Counted from the first letter of the stretch, positions 40,382 to 49,787 are shown. The stretch: 57,211 bases of DNA from Streptomyces silvae (GCF_016745505.1 NZ_JAERUC010000152.1:1-57211); one strand, 5' to 3'. Made by a program: numbers and translations. The notes: generated by a model from the sequence alone, not told the origin.

Positions 40382-40403
40382 AGTAAGGGACTATGCTATT
40401 ACT
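40382..40403. promoter_or_regulatory. Operator/promoter between hxlR and azoR
   Basis: AGTAA-N12-TTACT (40382-40403) surrounds TATGCT, a good -10 candidate for azoR. The palindrome GTACGTAC lies a few bases downstream (40406-40413). This AT-rich spot is the likely HxlR binding site. Confidence 0.55.
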
Positions 40404-40491
40404 AGGTACGTACTCAAAGGCCGGGTCGCGCTCACGGTTGTCACCCGTGGGACCACGCCGGGCCACCGCCTGATTCCTATGGAGAACCCCC

Positions 40492-41103
40492 ATGGCCACG
40501 CTCCTGCACCTCGACTCCGCAGTCTTCCCCCAGGGCTCGACGTCTCGTGAGGTCACCGCCGCGTTCGTCACGGCCTGGCGCGAACAGCACCCCGACGGCG
40601 AGGTCGTGTACCGCGACCTGGCCGCCGACCCCCTGCCCCACCTGGACGCCACGGCCGTCGCCGCCGGCGCCGAGGACGCGCTGCGCGGGCAGTTGGCAGC
40701 CGAACTCGCAGCCGCGGACGCCGTCCTCATCGGCGCACCGATGTACAACTTCTCCATCCCGTCGACCCTCAAGGCATGGCTCGACCAAGTGATCATCGTC
40801 GGCCACAACGCCGGGCCGGACAGCCCCGTGGCCGGCACGCCCGTCACCGTCGTGGCCAGCCGTGGCGGCTCGTACGCCCCCGGGACCCCGCGCGAGGACT
40901 TCGAGTTCGTCCAGAACTACCTGGAGAAGGTGCTGACGGGCATGCTGGGGGCCGAAGTCGACTTCATAGTGCCCGAGTTGACGCTGGCGCACTCGAAGCC
41001 GGAGATGGCCGAGCTGATCCCCCTCGCGGACGCCTCCCGCACCCAGGCGTTCACGGACGCGGCAGAGAAGGCCAAGGCGCTCGCGGCGCGGCTCGCCGCC
41101 TGA
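40492..41103 (+). CDS. azoR: FMN-dependent NADH azoreductase (AzoR family)
   Basis: 203 residues with a flavodoxin-like fold. The FMN and active-site signature APMYNFSIPSTLKAWLDQVI is complete, followed by VVASRGGSYAPGTPREDFEFVQNYL. It reduces quinones and azo compounds by two-electron steps and so protects thiols. It is probably induced through the divergent HxlR regulator. Confidence 0.92.
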   Translation: MATLLHLDSAVFPQGSTSREVTAAFVTAWREQHPDGEVVYRDLAADPLPHLDATAVAAGAEDALRGQLAAELAAADAVLIGAPMYNFSIPSTLKAWLDQVIIVGHNAGPDSPVAGTPVTVVASRGGSYAPGTPREDFEFVQNYLEKVLTGMLGAEVDFIVPELTLAHSKPEMAELIPLADASRTQAFTDAAEKAKALAARLAA

Positions 41104-41187
41104 CGCAGCCCGCCTGAACACCTGGGCGCCTGGACGCGACCCCTTACGGGCGACCCGTACGAAGCGCTTCATTGGTGCGGATCCGAC

Positions 41188-41201
41188 GTTTCACGTGAAA
41201 C
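41188..41201. other. parS: parS site upstream of the tRNA-Leu terminator
   Basis: An exact GTTTCACGTGAAAC, intergenic between azoR and the tRNA-Leu gene. Confidence 0.9.
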
Positions 41202-41286
41202 AGAGCCCCCTCGGGCCGCGCTTCCGCACCGGATGCGGGCTTCGCCACAACACCCCCAGCGCGCCGCCGATCCAGCACACAGCGAA

Positions 41287-41320
41287 GAACCCCCGCACCG
41301 GAGATCCGGTGCGGGGGTTC
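41287..41320. terminator. Terminator of tRNA-Leu (and azoR)
   Basis: A 16-bp perfect stem, GAACCCCCGCACCGGA and its complement, with a two-base centre that opens to a small loop. It is 40 bases past the tRNA 3' end and can also stop azoR transcription. Confidence 0.75.
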
Positions 41321-41359
41321 TGTCGAACCAACCCGGCAGTCGCAAGCGACTGCCAGTTG

Positions 41360-41442
41360 TGCGCGAGGGGGGATTTGAACCCCCACGTCCCTAAGGACAC
41401 TGGCACCTGAAGCCAGCGCGTCTGCCGTTCCGCCACTCGCGC
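41360..41442 (-). tRNA. tRNA-Leu (anticodon CAG)
   Basis: Acceptor stem GCGCGAG/CTCGCGC, anticodon stem CTGGC/GCCAG with loop TTCAGGT (anticodon CAG, reads CUG), a long class II variable arm, and the T-loop GGTTCAAATCC. The discriminator is A; the CCA end is not encoded. CUG is a heavily used codon in this GC-rich genome. TAATCT on the minus strand (41500-41505) may be its -10 box. Confidence 0.95.
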
Positions 41443-41756
41443 ATGAGTGGTGTTTTCAGACTCTCCCACCGAGTGGTGTGAGCGCCTGGCGACATCCGAA
41501 GATTAGCACGCTGGACAGGGTGGATTCACATCCGTTGTTTCCCCGGACCCACGACGGGAACCGGGAACGCACAAAGCCTGGCCCCACTCCTCCTGAGTGC
41601 ACCCGGAGTGCGGGACACTGTCAGGAGGGCACCTCTACGATCCGTGTGAGAGGTGACACTCATCCACTGTGCAGACAAGGGGAACCAGCCGATTTCCCGA
41701 CGCGTGGATACGATCAGTAAGCAGTACAGGGATGACGACACCGGAGGAGGTGCCCC
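41443..41756. promoter_or_regulatory. Control region between tRNA-Leu and fhaA
   Basis: 314 bases without a supported gene. The left part holds the probable tRNA promoter (minus-strand TAATCT at 41500-41505, with a weak -35 at 41524-41529). The right part should hold the promoter of the fhaA-pknB operon; TACGAT at 41709-41714 is a weak -10 candidate. I see nothing else. Confidence 0.4.
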
Positions 41757-42617
41757 ATGGGAGTCATGAAGCGTTTCGAGCAGCGTCTCGAAGGTCTGGT
41801 CAATGGCACCTTCGCCAAGGTCTTCAAGTCCGAGGTGCAGCCGGTCGAGATCGCCGGAGCCCTCCAGCGCGAGTGCGACAACAACGCCTCGATCTGGAAC
41901 CGCGAGCGGACCGTCGTGCCCAACGACTTCATCGTCGAGCTCAGCACCCCGGACTACGAGCGGCTCAGCCCGTACTCCGGCCAGCTGGGGGACGAGCTGT
42001 CCGGCCTCGTACGTGACTACGCCAAGCAGCAGCGCTACACCTTCATGGGACCGATCAAGGTCCACCTGGAGAAGGCGGACGACCTGGACACGGGTCTCTA
42101 CCGCGTGCGCAGCCGGACCCTGGCGTCGAGTTCGTCACAGCAGGGCCAGCAGAGCGGCCCCGCTCCCCACTCCCCGCCCAACCGCCCCGCCGCCCCTCAG
42201 GGCCAGGGCGGCTACGGCTACCCGCCGGCCTCCGCCCCTCCCATGCCCCCGGCCCCGCCGCCGGGCGCAGGGCGCTCCGGAAGCCCTTCCAGCGACTGGC
42301 GCCCGCCCGCCGCGTCCGGCCCCATGCCGGACGCCCAGGTGCGGCGCTGGATCGAGATCAACGGCACCCGCCATCAGATCTCCCGCCCGACGTTGGTGAT
42401 GGGACGAAGCACCGACGCCGACGTGCGGATCGACGACCCCGGCGTATCGCGCCGGCACTGTGAGATCCGGACCGGAACGCCCTCGACGATCCAGGATCTC
42501 GGGTCCACCAACGGCATCGTGGTGGACGGGCAGCACACCACCCGCGCTACGCTCCGCGACGGCTCGCGGATCGTCGTGGGCAGCACCACCATCGTTTACC
42601 GGCAAGCCGAAGGGTGA
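41757..42617 (+). CDS. fhaA: FhaA, DUF3662 and FHA domain protein
   Basis: 286 residues. The N-terminal DUF3662 domain (1-120) starts MGVMKRFEQRLEGLVNGTFAKVFKSEVQPVEIAGALQRE. A Pro/Gly/Gln-rich linker and a C-terminal FHA domain (about 200-286) follow, with VMGRSTDADVRIDDPGVSRRHCEI and DLGSTNGIVVDG. FHA domains bind phosphothreonine. In mycobacteria FhaA binds the phosphorylated MviN pseudokinase and restrains peptidoglycan synthesis. Strong GGAGGAGG site. It is the first gene of a six-gene operon ending at pknB. Confidence 0.94.
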   Translation: MGVMKRFEQRLEGLVNGTFAKVFKSEVQPVEIAGALQRECDNNASIWNRERTVVPNDFIVELSTPDYERLSPYSGQLGDELSGLVRDYAKQQRYTFMGPIKVHLEKADDLDTGLYRVRSRTLASSSSQQGQQSGPAPHSPPNRPAAPQGQGGYGYPPASAPPMPPAPPPGAGRSGSPSSDWRPPAASGPMPDAQVRRWIEINGTRHQISRPTLVMGRSTDADVRIDDPGVSRRHCEIRTGTPSTIQDLGSTNGIVVDGQHTTRATLRDGSRIVVGSTTIVYRQAEG

Positions 42618-42627
42618 AGCGGGGGCA

Positions 42628-43143
42628 ATGTCAGAGCTGACCCTGACGGTCATGCGGCTAGGTTTCCTGGCTGTTCTGTGGCTATTCGTAATCGTGGCCG
42701 TCCAGGTCATTCGCAGCGACCTGTTCGGTACGCGTGTCACGCAGCGCGGCTCACGCCGCACTGCCGCCGACACACGCCCGCAGCAGGGGCGCCAACAGCA
42801 GGCAGCGCCGCCTCAGCAGCGCCAGCAGTCCGGGCGCCAGCGCCGCGGGGCACCCACCAAGCTGGTCGTCTCCGAGGGCACGCTCACCGGCACCACCGTC
42901 GCCCTCCAGGGCCAGACCATCACCCTGGGCCGGGCGCACGATTCAACGATCGTGCTGGATGACGACTATGCGTCCAGCAGGCATGCCAGGATCTACCCGG
43001 ACCGTGACGGCCAGTGGATCGTCGAGGATCTCGGGTCCACCAACGGCACCTATCTCGACCGGACCCGGCTCACCACCCCGACACCTGTTCCGCTGGGCGC
43101 GCCGATCCGCATCGGCAAGACCGTCATCGAGCTGCGGAAGTAG
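42628..43143 (+). CDS. fhaB: FhaB/FipA, membrane-anchored FHA protein
   Basis: 171 residues. One N-terminal transmembrane helix (VMRLGFLAVLWLFVIVAVQVI), a Gln/Arg-rich linker and an FHA domain (LGRAHDSTIVLDDDYASSRHARI, DLGSTNGTYLD). In mycobacteria the homologue is phosphorylated by PknA/PknB and links to FtsZ/FtsQ. It starts at ATG 42628, ten bases after fhaA. Confidence 0.93.
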   Translation: MSELTLTVMRLGFLAVLWLFVIVAVQVIRSDLFGTRVTQRGSRRTAADTRPQQGRQQQAAPPQQRQQSGRQRRGAPTKLVVSEGTLTGTTVALQGQTITLGRAHDSTIVLDDDYASSRHARIYPDRDGQWIVEDLGSTNGTYLDRTRLTTPTPVPLGAPIRIGKTVIELRK

Positions 43144-43152
43144 TACGACAAT

Positions 43153-43174
43153 GAGCGAGCGGAGCGAGCGAGCC
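43153..43174 (+). repeat. GAGC-rich short repeat
   Basis: GAGCGAGCGGAGCGAGCGAGC, a near-tandem array of GAGC, in the short gap between fhaB and pstP. It is not in a reading frame I can support. Confidence 0.5.
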
Positions 43175-43227
43175 GCCGCGGTCCTGACGACGGACGCGGC
43201 CCGGCTCCCGACCGGAGGGTGGGCAGT

Positions 43228-44763
43228 GTGGCTCGAGACCGGCTGTACCCCGAACCGACGGGCGAGGTGCGCATGAGCTTGTCCCTGCGCTTCGCCGCCG
43301 GATCGCACAAGGGCATGATCCGGGAAGGCAACGAGGACTCCGGCTACGCCGGCCCCCGCCTTCTCGCCATCGCCGACGGCATGGGCGGCCAGGCGGCCGG
43401 AGAGGTCGCCAGCTCCGAGGTGATCTCCACGCTCGTGCAGCTCGACGACGACGTCCCGGGCTCCGACATCCTCACCTCGCTCGGCATGGCGGTGCAGCGG
43501 GCCAACGACCAGCTGCGCGTCATGGTCGAGGAGGACCCTCAGCTGGAGGGCATGGGCACGACGCTCACCGCCCTGCTCTGGACCGGTCAGCGCCTCGGCC
43601 TCGTCCACGTCGGCGACTCCCGCGCCTACCTCCTGCGTGACGGCGTCCTGACGCAGATCACCCAGGACCACACGTGGGTGCAGCGTCTCGTCGACGAGGG
43701 CCGGATCACCGAGGAAGAGGCCACCACCCACCCGCAGCGCTCCCTGCTGATGCGGGCGCTGGGCAGCGGCGACCACGTGGAACCCGATCTCTCCGTCCGG
43801 GAGGTCCGTGCCGGTGACCGCTATCTGATCTGCTCGGACGGTCTCTCCGGCGTCGTCTCCCACCAGACGATGGAGGAGACCCTGGCCAGCTACCAGGGCC
43901 CGCAGGAGACCATCCAGGACCTCATCCAGCTCGCCCTGCGCGGCGGCGGTCCCGACAACATCACCTGCATCGTCGCGGACGTCCTGGACGTCGACAGCAA
44001 CGACACCCTGGCCGGACAGCTCAACGACACCCCGGTCATCGTCGGCGCGGTCGCCGAGAACCAGGCCGCCCAGGCGAACGACGGCCGTGCCATGGAGACC
44101 CCGGCGGGCCGTGCGGCCGGCCTCGGCCGCCCCGTGCCGCCGCCGGCCGGAGGCTTCGGTCCTCCCGGCAGCGGGGACGACATGGGCTACGGCTCCGGCC
44201 CGGACGGCGGCGCCTTCGACTCGTACACCGACGACGACTTCGTCAAGCCCCGCGGCGGCCGCAGGTGGCTGAAGCGGTCGTTCTACATCGTGCTCGCGCT
44301 GGCCGTCATCGGCGGTGGCGTCTACGGCGGCTACCGCTGGACCCAGACGCAGTTCTACGTGGGCACGAAGGGCGACAACGTCGCGCTGTACCGGGGCATC
44401 AGCCAGGACCTCGCCTGGGTGTCCCTCTCGAAGGTCGAGGAGAACACCAAGATCGAACTGAAGTACCTCCCGCCGTACTGGCGCAAGAAGGTCGAGGCCA
44501 CGATCTCCCAGGGCAACCTCTCCGATGCCCACAAGAAGATCGGCGAACTCGAAGCACAGGCCTCCGCCTGCAAGAAGGACGCGCAGCGCCGCGCGGCCGA
44601 GGCGGACGCCAACGCCGCCAAGGAGCAGAGCACGACCGACAACGCCTCCGACAGCACGTCAGCCACGACTCCCGCCAAGGGGACCAAGACCGCGACTCCC
44701 ACTCCCGGCCCCAGCCTCTCGGAGGAAGAGAAGAAGCTGGCCCTGCAGTGCGGTAAGCAGTAA
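43228..44763 (+). CDS. pstP: PP2C-type Ser/Thr phosphatase PstP
   Basis: 511 residues. The PP2C domain (about 15-260) has metal ligands in REGNEDSGY, AIADGMGGQAAGEVAS, HVGDSRAYLLRDG, LICSDGLSG and GGGPDNITCIV. A Gly/Pro linker and one transmembrane helix (FYIVLALAVIGGGVYGGY) follow. The outer domain of about 170 residues ends in a Ser/Thr/Pro tail. It is the cognate phosphatase of PknB and the FHA proteins. I chose GTG 43228 with GGAGG upstream; the ATG at 43273 is possible. Confidence 0.93.
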   Translation: MARDRLYPEPTGEVRMSLSLRFAAGSHKGMIREGNEDSGYAGPRLLAIADGMGGQAAGEVASSEVISTLVQLDDDVPGSDILTSLGMAVQRANDQLRVMVEEDPQLEGMGTTLTALLWTGQRLGLVHVGDSRAYLLRDGVLTQITQDHTWVQRLVDEGRITEEEATTHPQRSLLMRALGSGDHVEPDLSVREVRAGDRYLICSDGLSGVVSHQTMEETLASYQGPQETIQDLIQLALRGGGPDNITCIVADVLDVDSNDTLAGQLNDTPVIVGAVAENQAAQANDGRAMETPAGRAAGLGRPVPPPAGGFGPPGSGDDMGYGSGPDGGAFDSYTDDDFVKPRGGRRWLKRSFYIVLALAVIGGGVYGGYRWTQTQFYVGTKGDNVALYRGISQDLAWVSLSKVEENTKIELKYLPPYWRKKVEATISQGNLSDAHKKIGELEAQASACKKDAQRRAAEADANAAKEQSTTDNASDSTSATTPAKGTKTATPTPGPSLSEEEKKLALQCGKQ

Positions 44764-44784
44764 GCCGTAGGGGGCCTTCAGCAC

Positions 44785-46185
44785 ATGAGCGTTGTCACCA
44801 ACACGACCACCATCGGCGCGATCGACGCGCCGAGCCGCCGTAACACCGAGCTGGTGCTGGTCGCGTTCGCCGTTCTGATCTCGGTGTTCGCGTACGCCAA
44901 CGTGGGCCTCGCCCTCAACGGCGAACTGCCCGCCGGCATGCTCGGCTACGGGCTGGGCCTCGCGCTGCTCGGAGGCGTGGCGCACATCGCCGTACGGAGA
45001 TTCGCCCCGTACGCGGACCCGCTGCTGCTGCCGCTGGCGACGCTGCTGAACGGGCTGGGCCTGGCCATCATCTGGCGGCTGGACCAGTCGGAGCGCTTCC
45101 AGGCGACCCCGAACTTCGCGGCGGCGGCCTCCAAGCAGCTGATGTTCTCGGCCGTGGGCGTAGCCATCATGGTCGTCGTCCTCATCGCCCTCAAGGACCA
45201 CCGGATCCTGCAGCGCTACACCTACATCTCCATGCTGGTCGCGCTGTTCCTGCTGATCCTGCCGATGTTCTTCCCGGCCGTGAACGGCGCCAAGATCTGG
45301 ATCAAGATCCCCGGCGTCGGCACGATCCAGCCGGGAGAGTTCGCCAAGATCATCATCGCGGTGTTCTTCGCCGGGTACCTCATGGTCAAGCGTGACGCCC
45401 TGGCCCTCGCCAGCCGCCGCTTCATGGGCCTCTACCTGCCCCGCGGCCGTGACCTCGGGCCGATCCTCATGGTCTGGGCGTTCTCGATCCTCATCCTGGT
45501 CTTCGAGACCGACCTCGGATCGTCGCTGCTGTTCTTCGGCATGTTCGTCGTCATGCTGTACGTCGCCACCGAGCGCACCAGCTGGATCGTCTTCGGGCTC
45601 CTGATGTCCGGAGCGGGCGCAGTAGGCGTGGCCATGTTCGAGCCCCACGTGCAGCAGCGTGTCACCGCCTGGCTCGACCCGTTCGCGGGATGGGGCAAGC
45701 TGGCCGCCAGTGAGCAGATGGCCAAGTCCCTGATGGCCTTCGGCTCCGGCGGAACCCTCGGCACCGGCCTCGGCCAGGGCAACTCGGACCTGATCGGCTT
45801 CGCAGCCAACTCGGACTTCATCCTCGCCACCGTCGGCGAGGAACTCGGCCTCGCCGGAATGATGGCCGTCCTGCTCATCTACGGTCTGATCGTCGAGCGC
45901 GGCGTCCGTACCGCCCTCGCGGCCCGTGACCCCTTCGGGAAGCTCCTCGCGATCGGCCTCTCCGGTTCCTTCGCCATCCAGGTCTTCGTCGTCGCCGGCG
46001 GCGTCATGGGGCTCATCCCGCTGACGGGTATGACCATGCCGTTCATGGCGGCCGGTGGTTCGTCCGTCATCGCGAACTGGGCACTCATCGGGATCCTGAT
46101 CAGAATCAGCGACACCGCCCGACGCCCAGCCCCGGCCCCCGCACCATCCCCGGATGCCGAAATGACCCAGGTGGTCCGACCGTGA
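44785..46185 (+). CDS. rodA: SEDS-family glycosyltransferase (RodA/FtsW type)
   Basis: 466 residues with about ten transmembrane helices. SEDS signatures are VNGAKIWIKIPGVGTIQPGEFAKI, ETDLGSSLLFFGMFVVML, GTGLGQGNSDLIGFAANSDFILATVGEELGL and TGMTMPFMAAGGSS. It polymerises lipid II glycan strands together with its class B PBP, encoded next. By operon context it is RodA-like rather than the division FtsW of the dcw cluster. It overlaps pbpA (GTGA). Confidence 0.93.
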   Translation: MSVVTNTTTIGAIDAPSRRNTELVLVAFAVLISVFAYANVGLALNGELPAGMLGYGLGLALLGGVAHIAVRRFAPYADPLLLPLATLLNGLGLAIIWRLDQSERFQATPNFAAAASKQLMFSAVGVAIMVVVLIALKDHRILQRYTYISMLVALFLLILPMFFPAVNGAKIWIKIPGVGTIQPGEFAKIIIAVFFAGYLMVKRDALALASRRFMGLYLPRGRDLGPILMVWAFSILILVFETDLGSSLLFFGMFVVMLYVATERTSWIVFGLLMSGAGAVGVAMFEPHVQQRVTAWLDPFAGWGKLAASEQMAKSLMAFGSGGTLGTGLGQGNSDLIGFAANSDFILATVGEELGLAGMMAVLLIYGLIVERGVRTALAARDPFGKLLAIGLSGSFAIQVFVVAGGVMGLIPLTGMTMPFMAAGGSSVIANWALIGILIRISDTARRPAPAPAPSPDAEMTQVVRP

Positions 46186-47636
46186 ACAAGCCGCTCCGCA
46201 GGATCGCGATCTTCTGCGGCGTCCTCGTCCTGGCCCTGCTGGTCCGCACGAACTACATCCAGTACGTCCGTGCCGACGAGCTCAACGCGAACGAGCACAA
46301 CCGTCGCGTCCAGATCGAGCGCTACGCCCACGAACGCGGCAACATCATCGTCGATGGCGAACCCGTCACGGGCTCCGTCGAGACCACGGACAGCGATTTC
46401 AAGTTCAAGCGCGTCTGGAAGGACGGCCCCATGTGGGCCCCCGTCACCGGCTACTCCTCGCAGGCCTTCGACTCCTCGCAGCTGGAGAGCATCGAGGACG
46501 GCATCCTCACCGGCAACAGTGACGACCTGTTCTTCGACCGCACCCTGTCGATGTTCACCGGGGAGAAGAAGACCGGCGGGAACATCGTCACCACCCTCAA
46601 CGGCGCCGCCCAGAAGGCCGCCTTCAAGGGGCTGGGCGACAAGAAGGGCGCCGTCGCCGCGCTGGACCCGCAGACCGGCGCCATCCTGGCTCTGGCCAGC
46701 ACCCCCTCGTACGACCCCTCGGTCTTCGCCGGCAACTCCATGAAGGACTCCGACGCCCGTCAGAAGCTCCTGGAGGACAAGGACAAGCCGATGCTGAACC
46801 GGGCCCTGCGGGAGACCTACCCGCCCGGCTCGACGTTCAAGGTCGTCACGGCCGCCGCGGCGCTGGAGAACGGCCTCTACACGGACATCGACGCCAAGAC
46901 GGACTCCCCCCTGCCCTGGCGGCTCCCGCAGTCGACCAACCTGCTGCAGAACGAGGGCAACATCCCCTGCAAGGACGCCTCGCTCCGGGAAGCCCTGCGC
47001 TGGTCCTGCAACACGGTCTTCGGCAAGATGAGCGACGACCTCGGCAACGAGAAGATGATCGAGCAGGCCGACAAGTTCGGCTTCAACGAGGAAGTCTTCA
47101 CCCCGGTCCGGGCCGACGCCAGCGTCTACCCCAAGGACAACCCGCCGCAGAACGCCATGGCGGGCATCGGCCAGGCGTCCAACCGCACCACTCCGCTCCA
47201 GATGGCCATGGTGGCCTCGGCGATCGCCAACGACGGCAAGCTCATGCAGCCGTACATGGTCGCCCAGCGCCAGGCACCCAACCTGGACGTCATCTACACC
47301 CCCGAGAAGGAGCAGCTCAGCGAGCCGCTCTCGGCGGAGAACGCCCAGAAGGTGCAGCAGATGATGGAGACCGTGGTCAAGGACGGCACGGGAACCAACG
47401 CGCAGATCGACGGCGTCACCGTCGGTGGCAAGACCGGCACCGCGCAGCACGGCCTGAACAACAGCGAGAAGCCGTACGCCTGGTTCATCTCGTACGCCAA
47501 GACCGACAACGGTTCACCGGTCGCGGTCGCCGTGGTGGTCGAGGACGGCAACGCCAACCGGGACGACATCTCCGGTGGCGGTCTGGCCGCTCCGATCGCC
47601 AAGAACGTGATGAAGGCGGTACTCGACGGAAAGTAG
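46182..47636 (+). CDS. pbpA: Class B penicillin-binding protein PbpA
   Basis: 484 residues. One N-terminal membrane anchor (IAIFCGVLVLALLV), a pedestal domain and a transpeptidase domain with S217-T-F-K220, S275-C-N277 and K417-T-G419. It cross-links peptidoglycan outside the membrane as partner of the upstream SEDS protein. The mycobacterial homologue is a PknB substrate needed for septation. GTG start, coupled to rodA. Confidence 0.95.
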   Translation: MNKPLRRIAIFCGVLVLALLVRTNYIQYVRADELNANEHNRRVQIERYAHERGNIIVDGEPVTGSVETTDSDFKFKRVWKDGPMWAPVTGYSSQAFDSSQLESIEDGILTGNSDDLFFDRTLSMFTGEKKTGGNIVTTLNGAAQKAAFKGLGDKKGAVAALDPQTGAILALASTPSYDPSVFAGNSMKDSDARQKLLEDKDKPMLNRALRETYPPGSTFKVVTAAAALENGLYTDIDAKTDSPLPWRLPQSTNLLQNEGNIPCKDASLREALRWSCNTVFGKMSDDLGNEKMIEQADKFGFNEEVFTPVRADASVYPKDNPPQNAMAGIGQASNRTTPLQMAMVASAIANDGKLMQPYMVAQRQAPNLDVIYTPEKEQLSEPLSAENAQKVQQMMETVVKDGTGTNAQIDGVTVGGKTGTAQHGLNNSEKPYAWFISYAKTDNGSPVAVAVVVEDGNANRDDISGGGLAAPIAKNVMKAVLDGK

Positions 47637-47807
47637 TGACACCCGTCACAACTTCTGTCCACACCAGCACATTGGGATACCGGTCGGATATCAGCTGACG
47701 GGTGCGGGCCGATCACGCCGGGAGCGCCCGGTAGCGTATGCGCGAGCAGCGCACCGCCGGACCACACACGGGTGCGGTCGGGACTGACGGAGAGGGCTGG
47801 ATCAGTT

Positions 47808-49787
47808 ATGGAAGAGCCGCGTCGCCTCGGCGGCCGGTACGAGCTGGGCTCGGTGCTCGGCCGTGGTGGCATGGCCGAGGTCTACCTCGCGCACGACACC
47901 CGGCTCGGCCGCACCGTCGCTGTGAAGACGCTGCGGGCCGACCTCGCCCGCGACCCGTCCTTCCAGGCACGGTTCCGCCGTGAGGCCCAGTCGGCCGCCT
48001 CGCTCAACCACCCCGCGATCGTCGCCGTCTACGACACCGGCGAGGACTACGTCGACGGCGTCTCCATCCCGTACATCGTGATGGAGTACGTCGACGGATC
48101 GACGCTCAGAGAGCTCCTGCACTCCGGCCGCAAGCTGCTGCCGGAGCGGACCCTCGAGATGACGGTCGGGATCCTCCAGGCACTGGAGTACTCGCACCGC
48201 GCCCAGATCGTCCACCGCGACATCAAGCCGGCGAACGTCATGCTGACGCGTACCGGCCAGGTCAAGGTCATGGACTTCGGCATCGCCCGCGCCATGGGTG
48301 ACTCCGGCATGACGATGACGCAGACCGCCGCGGTCATCGGCACCGCTCAGTACCTCTCCCCGGAGCAGGCCAAGGGCGAGCAGGTCGACGCGCGTTCCGA
48401 CCTGTACTCCACCGGCTGCCTGCTCTACGAACTGCTCGCGGTGCGGCCCCCGTTCGTGGGGGACTCGCCCGTCGCGGTCGCGTACCAGCACGTACGTGAG
48501 GAGCCGCAGCCGCCGAGCAACTTCGACCCCGAGATCACGCCCGAGATGGACGCCATCGTCCTGAAGGCGCTGACCAAGGACCCCGACTACCGCTACCAGT
48601 CGGCCGACGAGATGCGTGCTGACATCGAGGCGTGCCTCGACGGCCAGCCGGTCGCGGCAACGGCGGCGATGGGTGCGGCGGGCTACGGCGGATACGACGC
48701 CTACGGCAACGACCAGCCCACCACCGCCCTGCGGGCGGCGGACCAGGGCGGCGCCCCGACGTCCATGCTGCCCCCGGTCAATCCGGACGACGGCGGCTAC
48801 GGCTACGACGACCGCCCGGGCCGCCGGCGCCAGAAGAAGAGCAACACCTCGACGATCCTCCTGGTCGTCGCCGGCATCCTGGTGCTCATCGGCGCGATCC
48901 TGATCGGCCGTTACATCTTCAGCTCCAACGACAGCGGTAACGGCAAGGTCGACGTGCCGAACATGGTCGGCTCCACGGTCGAAGAGGCGCAGAGACTCGC
49001 GGAGAACGCCGAGGTCACCCTGAAGGTCGGCTCCAAGGAGCCGTGCGAGACCCAGGAGAAGGACAAGATCTGCAGCCAGACCCCGGGCTCGGACGCGCAG
49101 ATGGAGACGGGTGAGACCGTCACGGTCGTCGTCTCCACCGGTGCTCCCAAGGTCGAGGTCCCGGACGTCGTGGACGAGCCCGCGGACAGCGCCCGCAAGG
49201 CCCTGGAGGACAAGGGCTTCACGGTGAACGTCAAGACGGCCGAGTCCGACAAGTCGCCGGACACGGTCATCTCGCAGGATCCGGCGGGCGGTTCGAAGGC
49301 GGAGAAGGACACCGAGGTCACGATCACCGTGGCCAAGGAGGCCACCCAGAACGTGCCGGGCGTGGTCGGCAGGTCGTTCGCCGACGCGGAGGCCCAGCTG
49401 AAGGGCGTCGGCTTCGCGAACGTCTCCAGGACCGACGTCGACTCCGACCAGGCCGCCGGCACCGTGATCGAGCAGACGCCCGAGGCGAACAGCAAGCAGC
49501 CCAAGAACGTCCAGATCGTCCTGAAGGTCTCCAAGGGCCCCGCCGAGCCGGAGCAGGTCACCATCCCCGGTGACATCGTCGGCAAGCGGTACCAGGACGC
49601 GAAGGGGGCGCTCGAAGGCCTGGGCCTCGTGGTCGCACTCGCCCCCAACTCGCCGGACAACCCGAACGCCCTGGTGATGAGGGCCGATCCGGGGGCCAAC
49701 TCCCAGGTGCCCAAGGGCCAAACGGTGACTCTGACCACCATCGGTGGGGACGGCGGCGGCAACATCTTCGGGGGCCGGAACGGCTAG
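47808..49787 (+). CDS. pknB: PknB, PASTA-domain Ser/Thr protein kinase
   Basis: 659 residues. The kinase domain (11-275) has GRGGMAEVY, Lys40, HRDIKPAN (Asp138), DFG 156-158 and the autophosphorylated TMTQTAAVIGTAQYLSPEQ loop. A linker leads to a transmembrane helix (STILLVVAGILVLIGAILIG, about 350-370). Four PASTA repeats follow (about 380-655), recognising muropeptide/lipid II. It controls wall synthesis through its operon neighbours. ATG 47808 fits the conserved N-terminus. The 171-base gap after pbpA suggests an extra promoter. Confidence 0.96.
   Translation: MEEPRRLGGRYELGSVLGRGGMAEVYLAHDTRLGRTVAVKTLRADLARDPSFQARFRREAQSAASLNHPAIVAVYDTGEDYVDGVSIPYIVMEYVDGSTLRELLHSGRKLLPERTLEMTVGILQALEYSHRAQIVHRDIKPANVMLTRTGQVKVMDFGIARAMGDSGMTMTQTAAVIGTAQYLSPEQAKGEQVDARSDLYSTGCLLYELLAVRPPFVGDSPVAVAYQHVREEPQPPSNFDPEITPEMDAIVLKALTKDPDYRYQSADEMRADIEACLDGQPVAATAAMGAAGYGGYDAYGNDQPTTALRAADQGGAPTSMLPPVNPDDGGYGYDDRPGRRRQKKSNTSTILLVVAGILVLIGAILIGRYIFSSNDSGNGKVDVPNMVGSTVEEAQRLAENAEVTLKVGSKEPCETQEKDKICSQTPGSDAQMETGETVTVVVSTGAPKVEVPDVVDEPADSARKALEDKGFTVNVKTAESDKSPDTVISQDPAGGSKAEKDTEVTITVAKEATQNVPGVVGRSFADAEAQLKGVGFANVSRTDVDSDQAAGTVIEQTPEANSKQPKNVQIVLKVSKGPAEPEQVTIPGDIVGKRYQDAKGALEGLGLVVALAPNSPDNPNALVMRADPGANSQVPKGQTVTLTTIGGDGGGNIFGGRNG

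Noticed and set aside
42943..44532. 529-codon minus-strand frame over fhaB/pstP
   Set aside because: Shadow frame; the plus strand carries the PP2C motifs.
47655..47663. DnaA box CTGTCCACA before pknB
   Set aside because: The first base deviates from the accepted consensus and the site is single; not counted.
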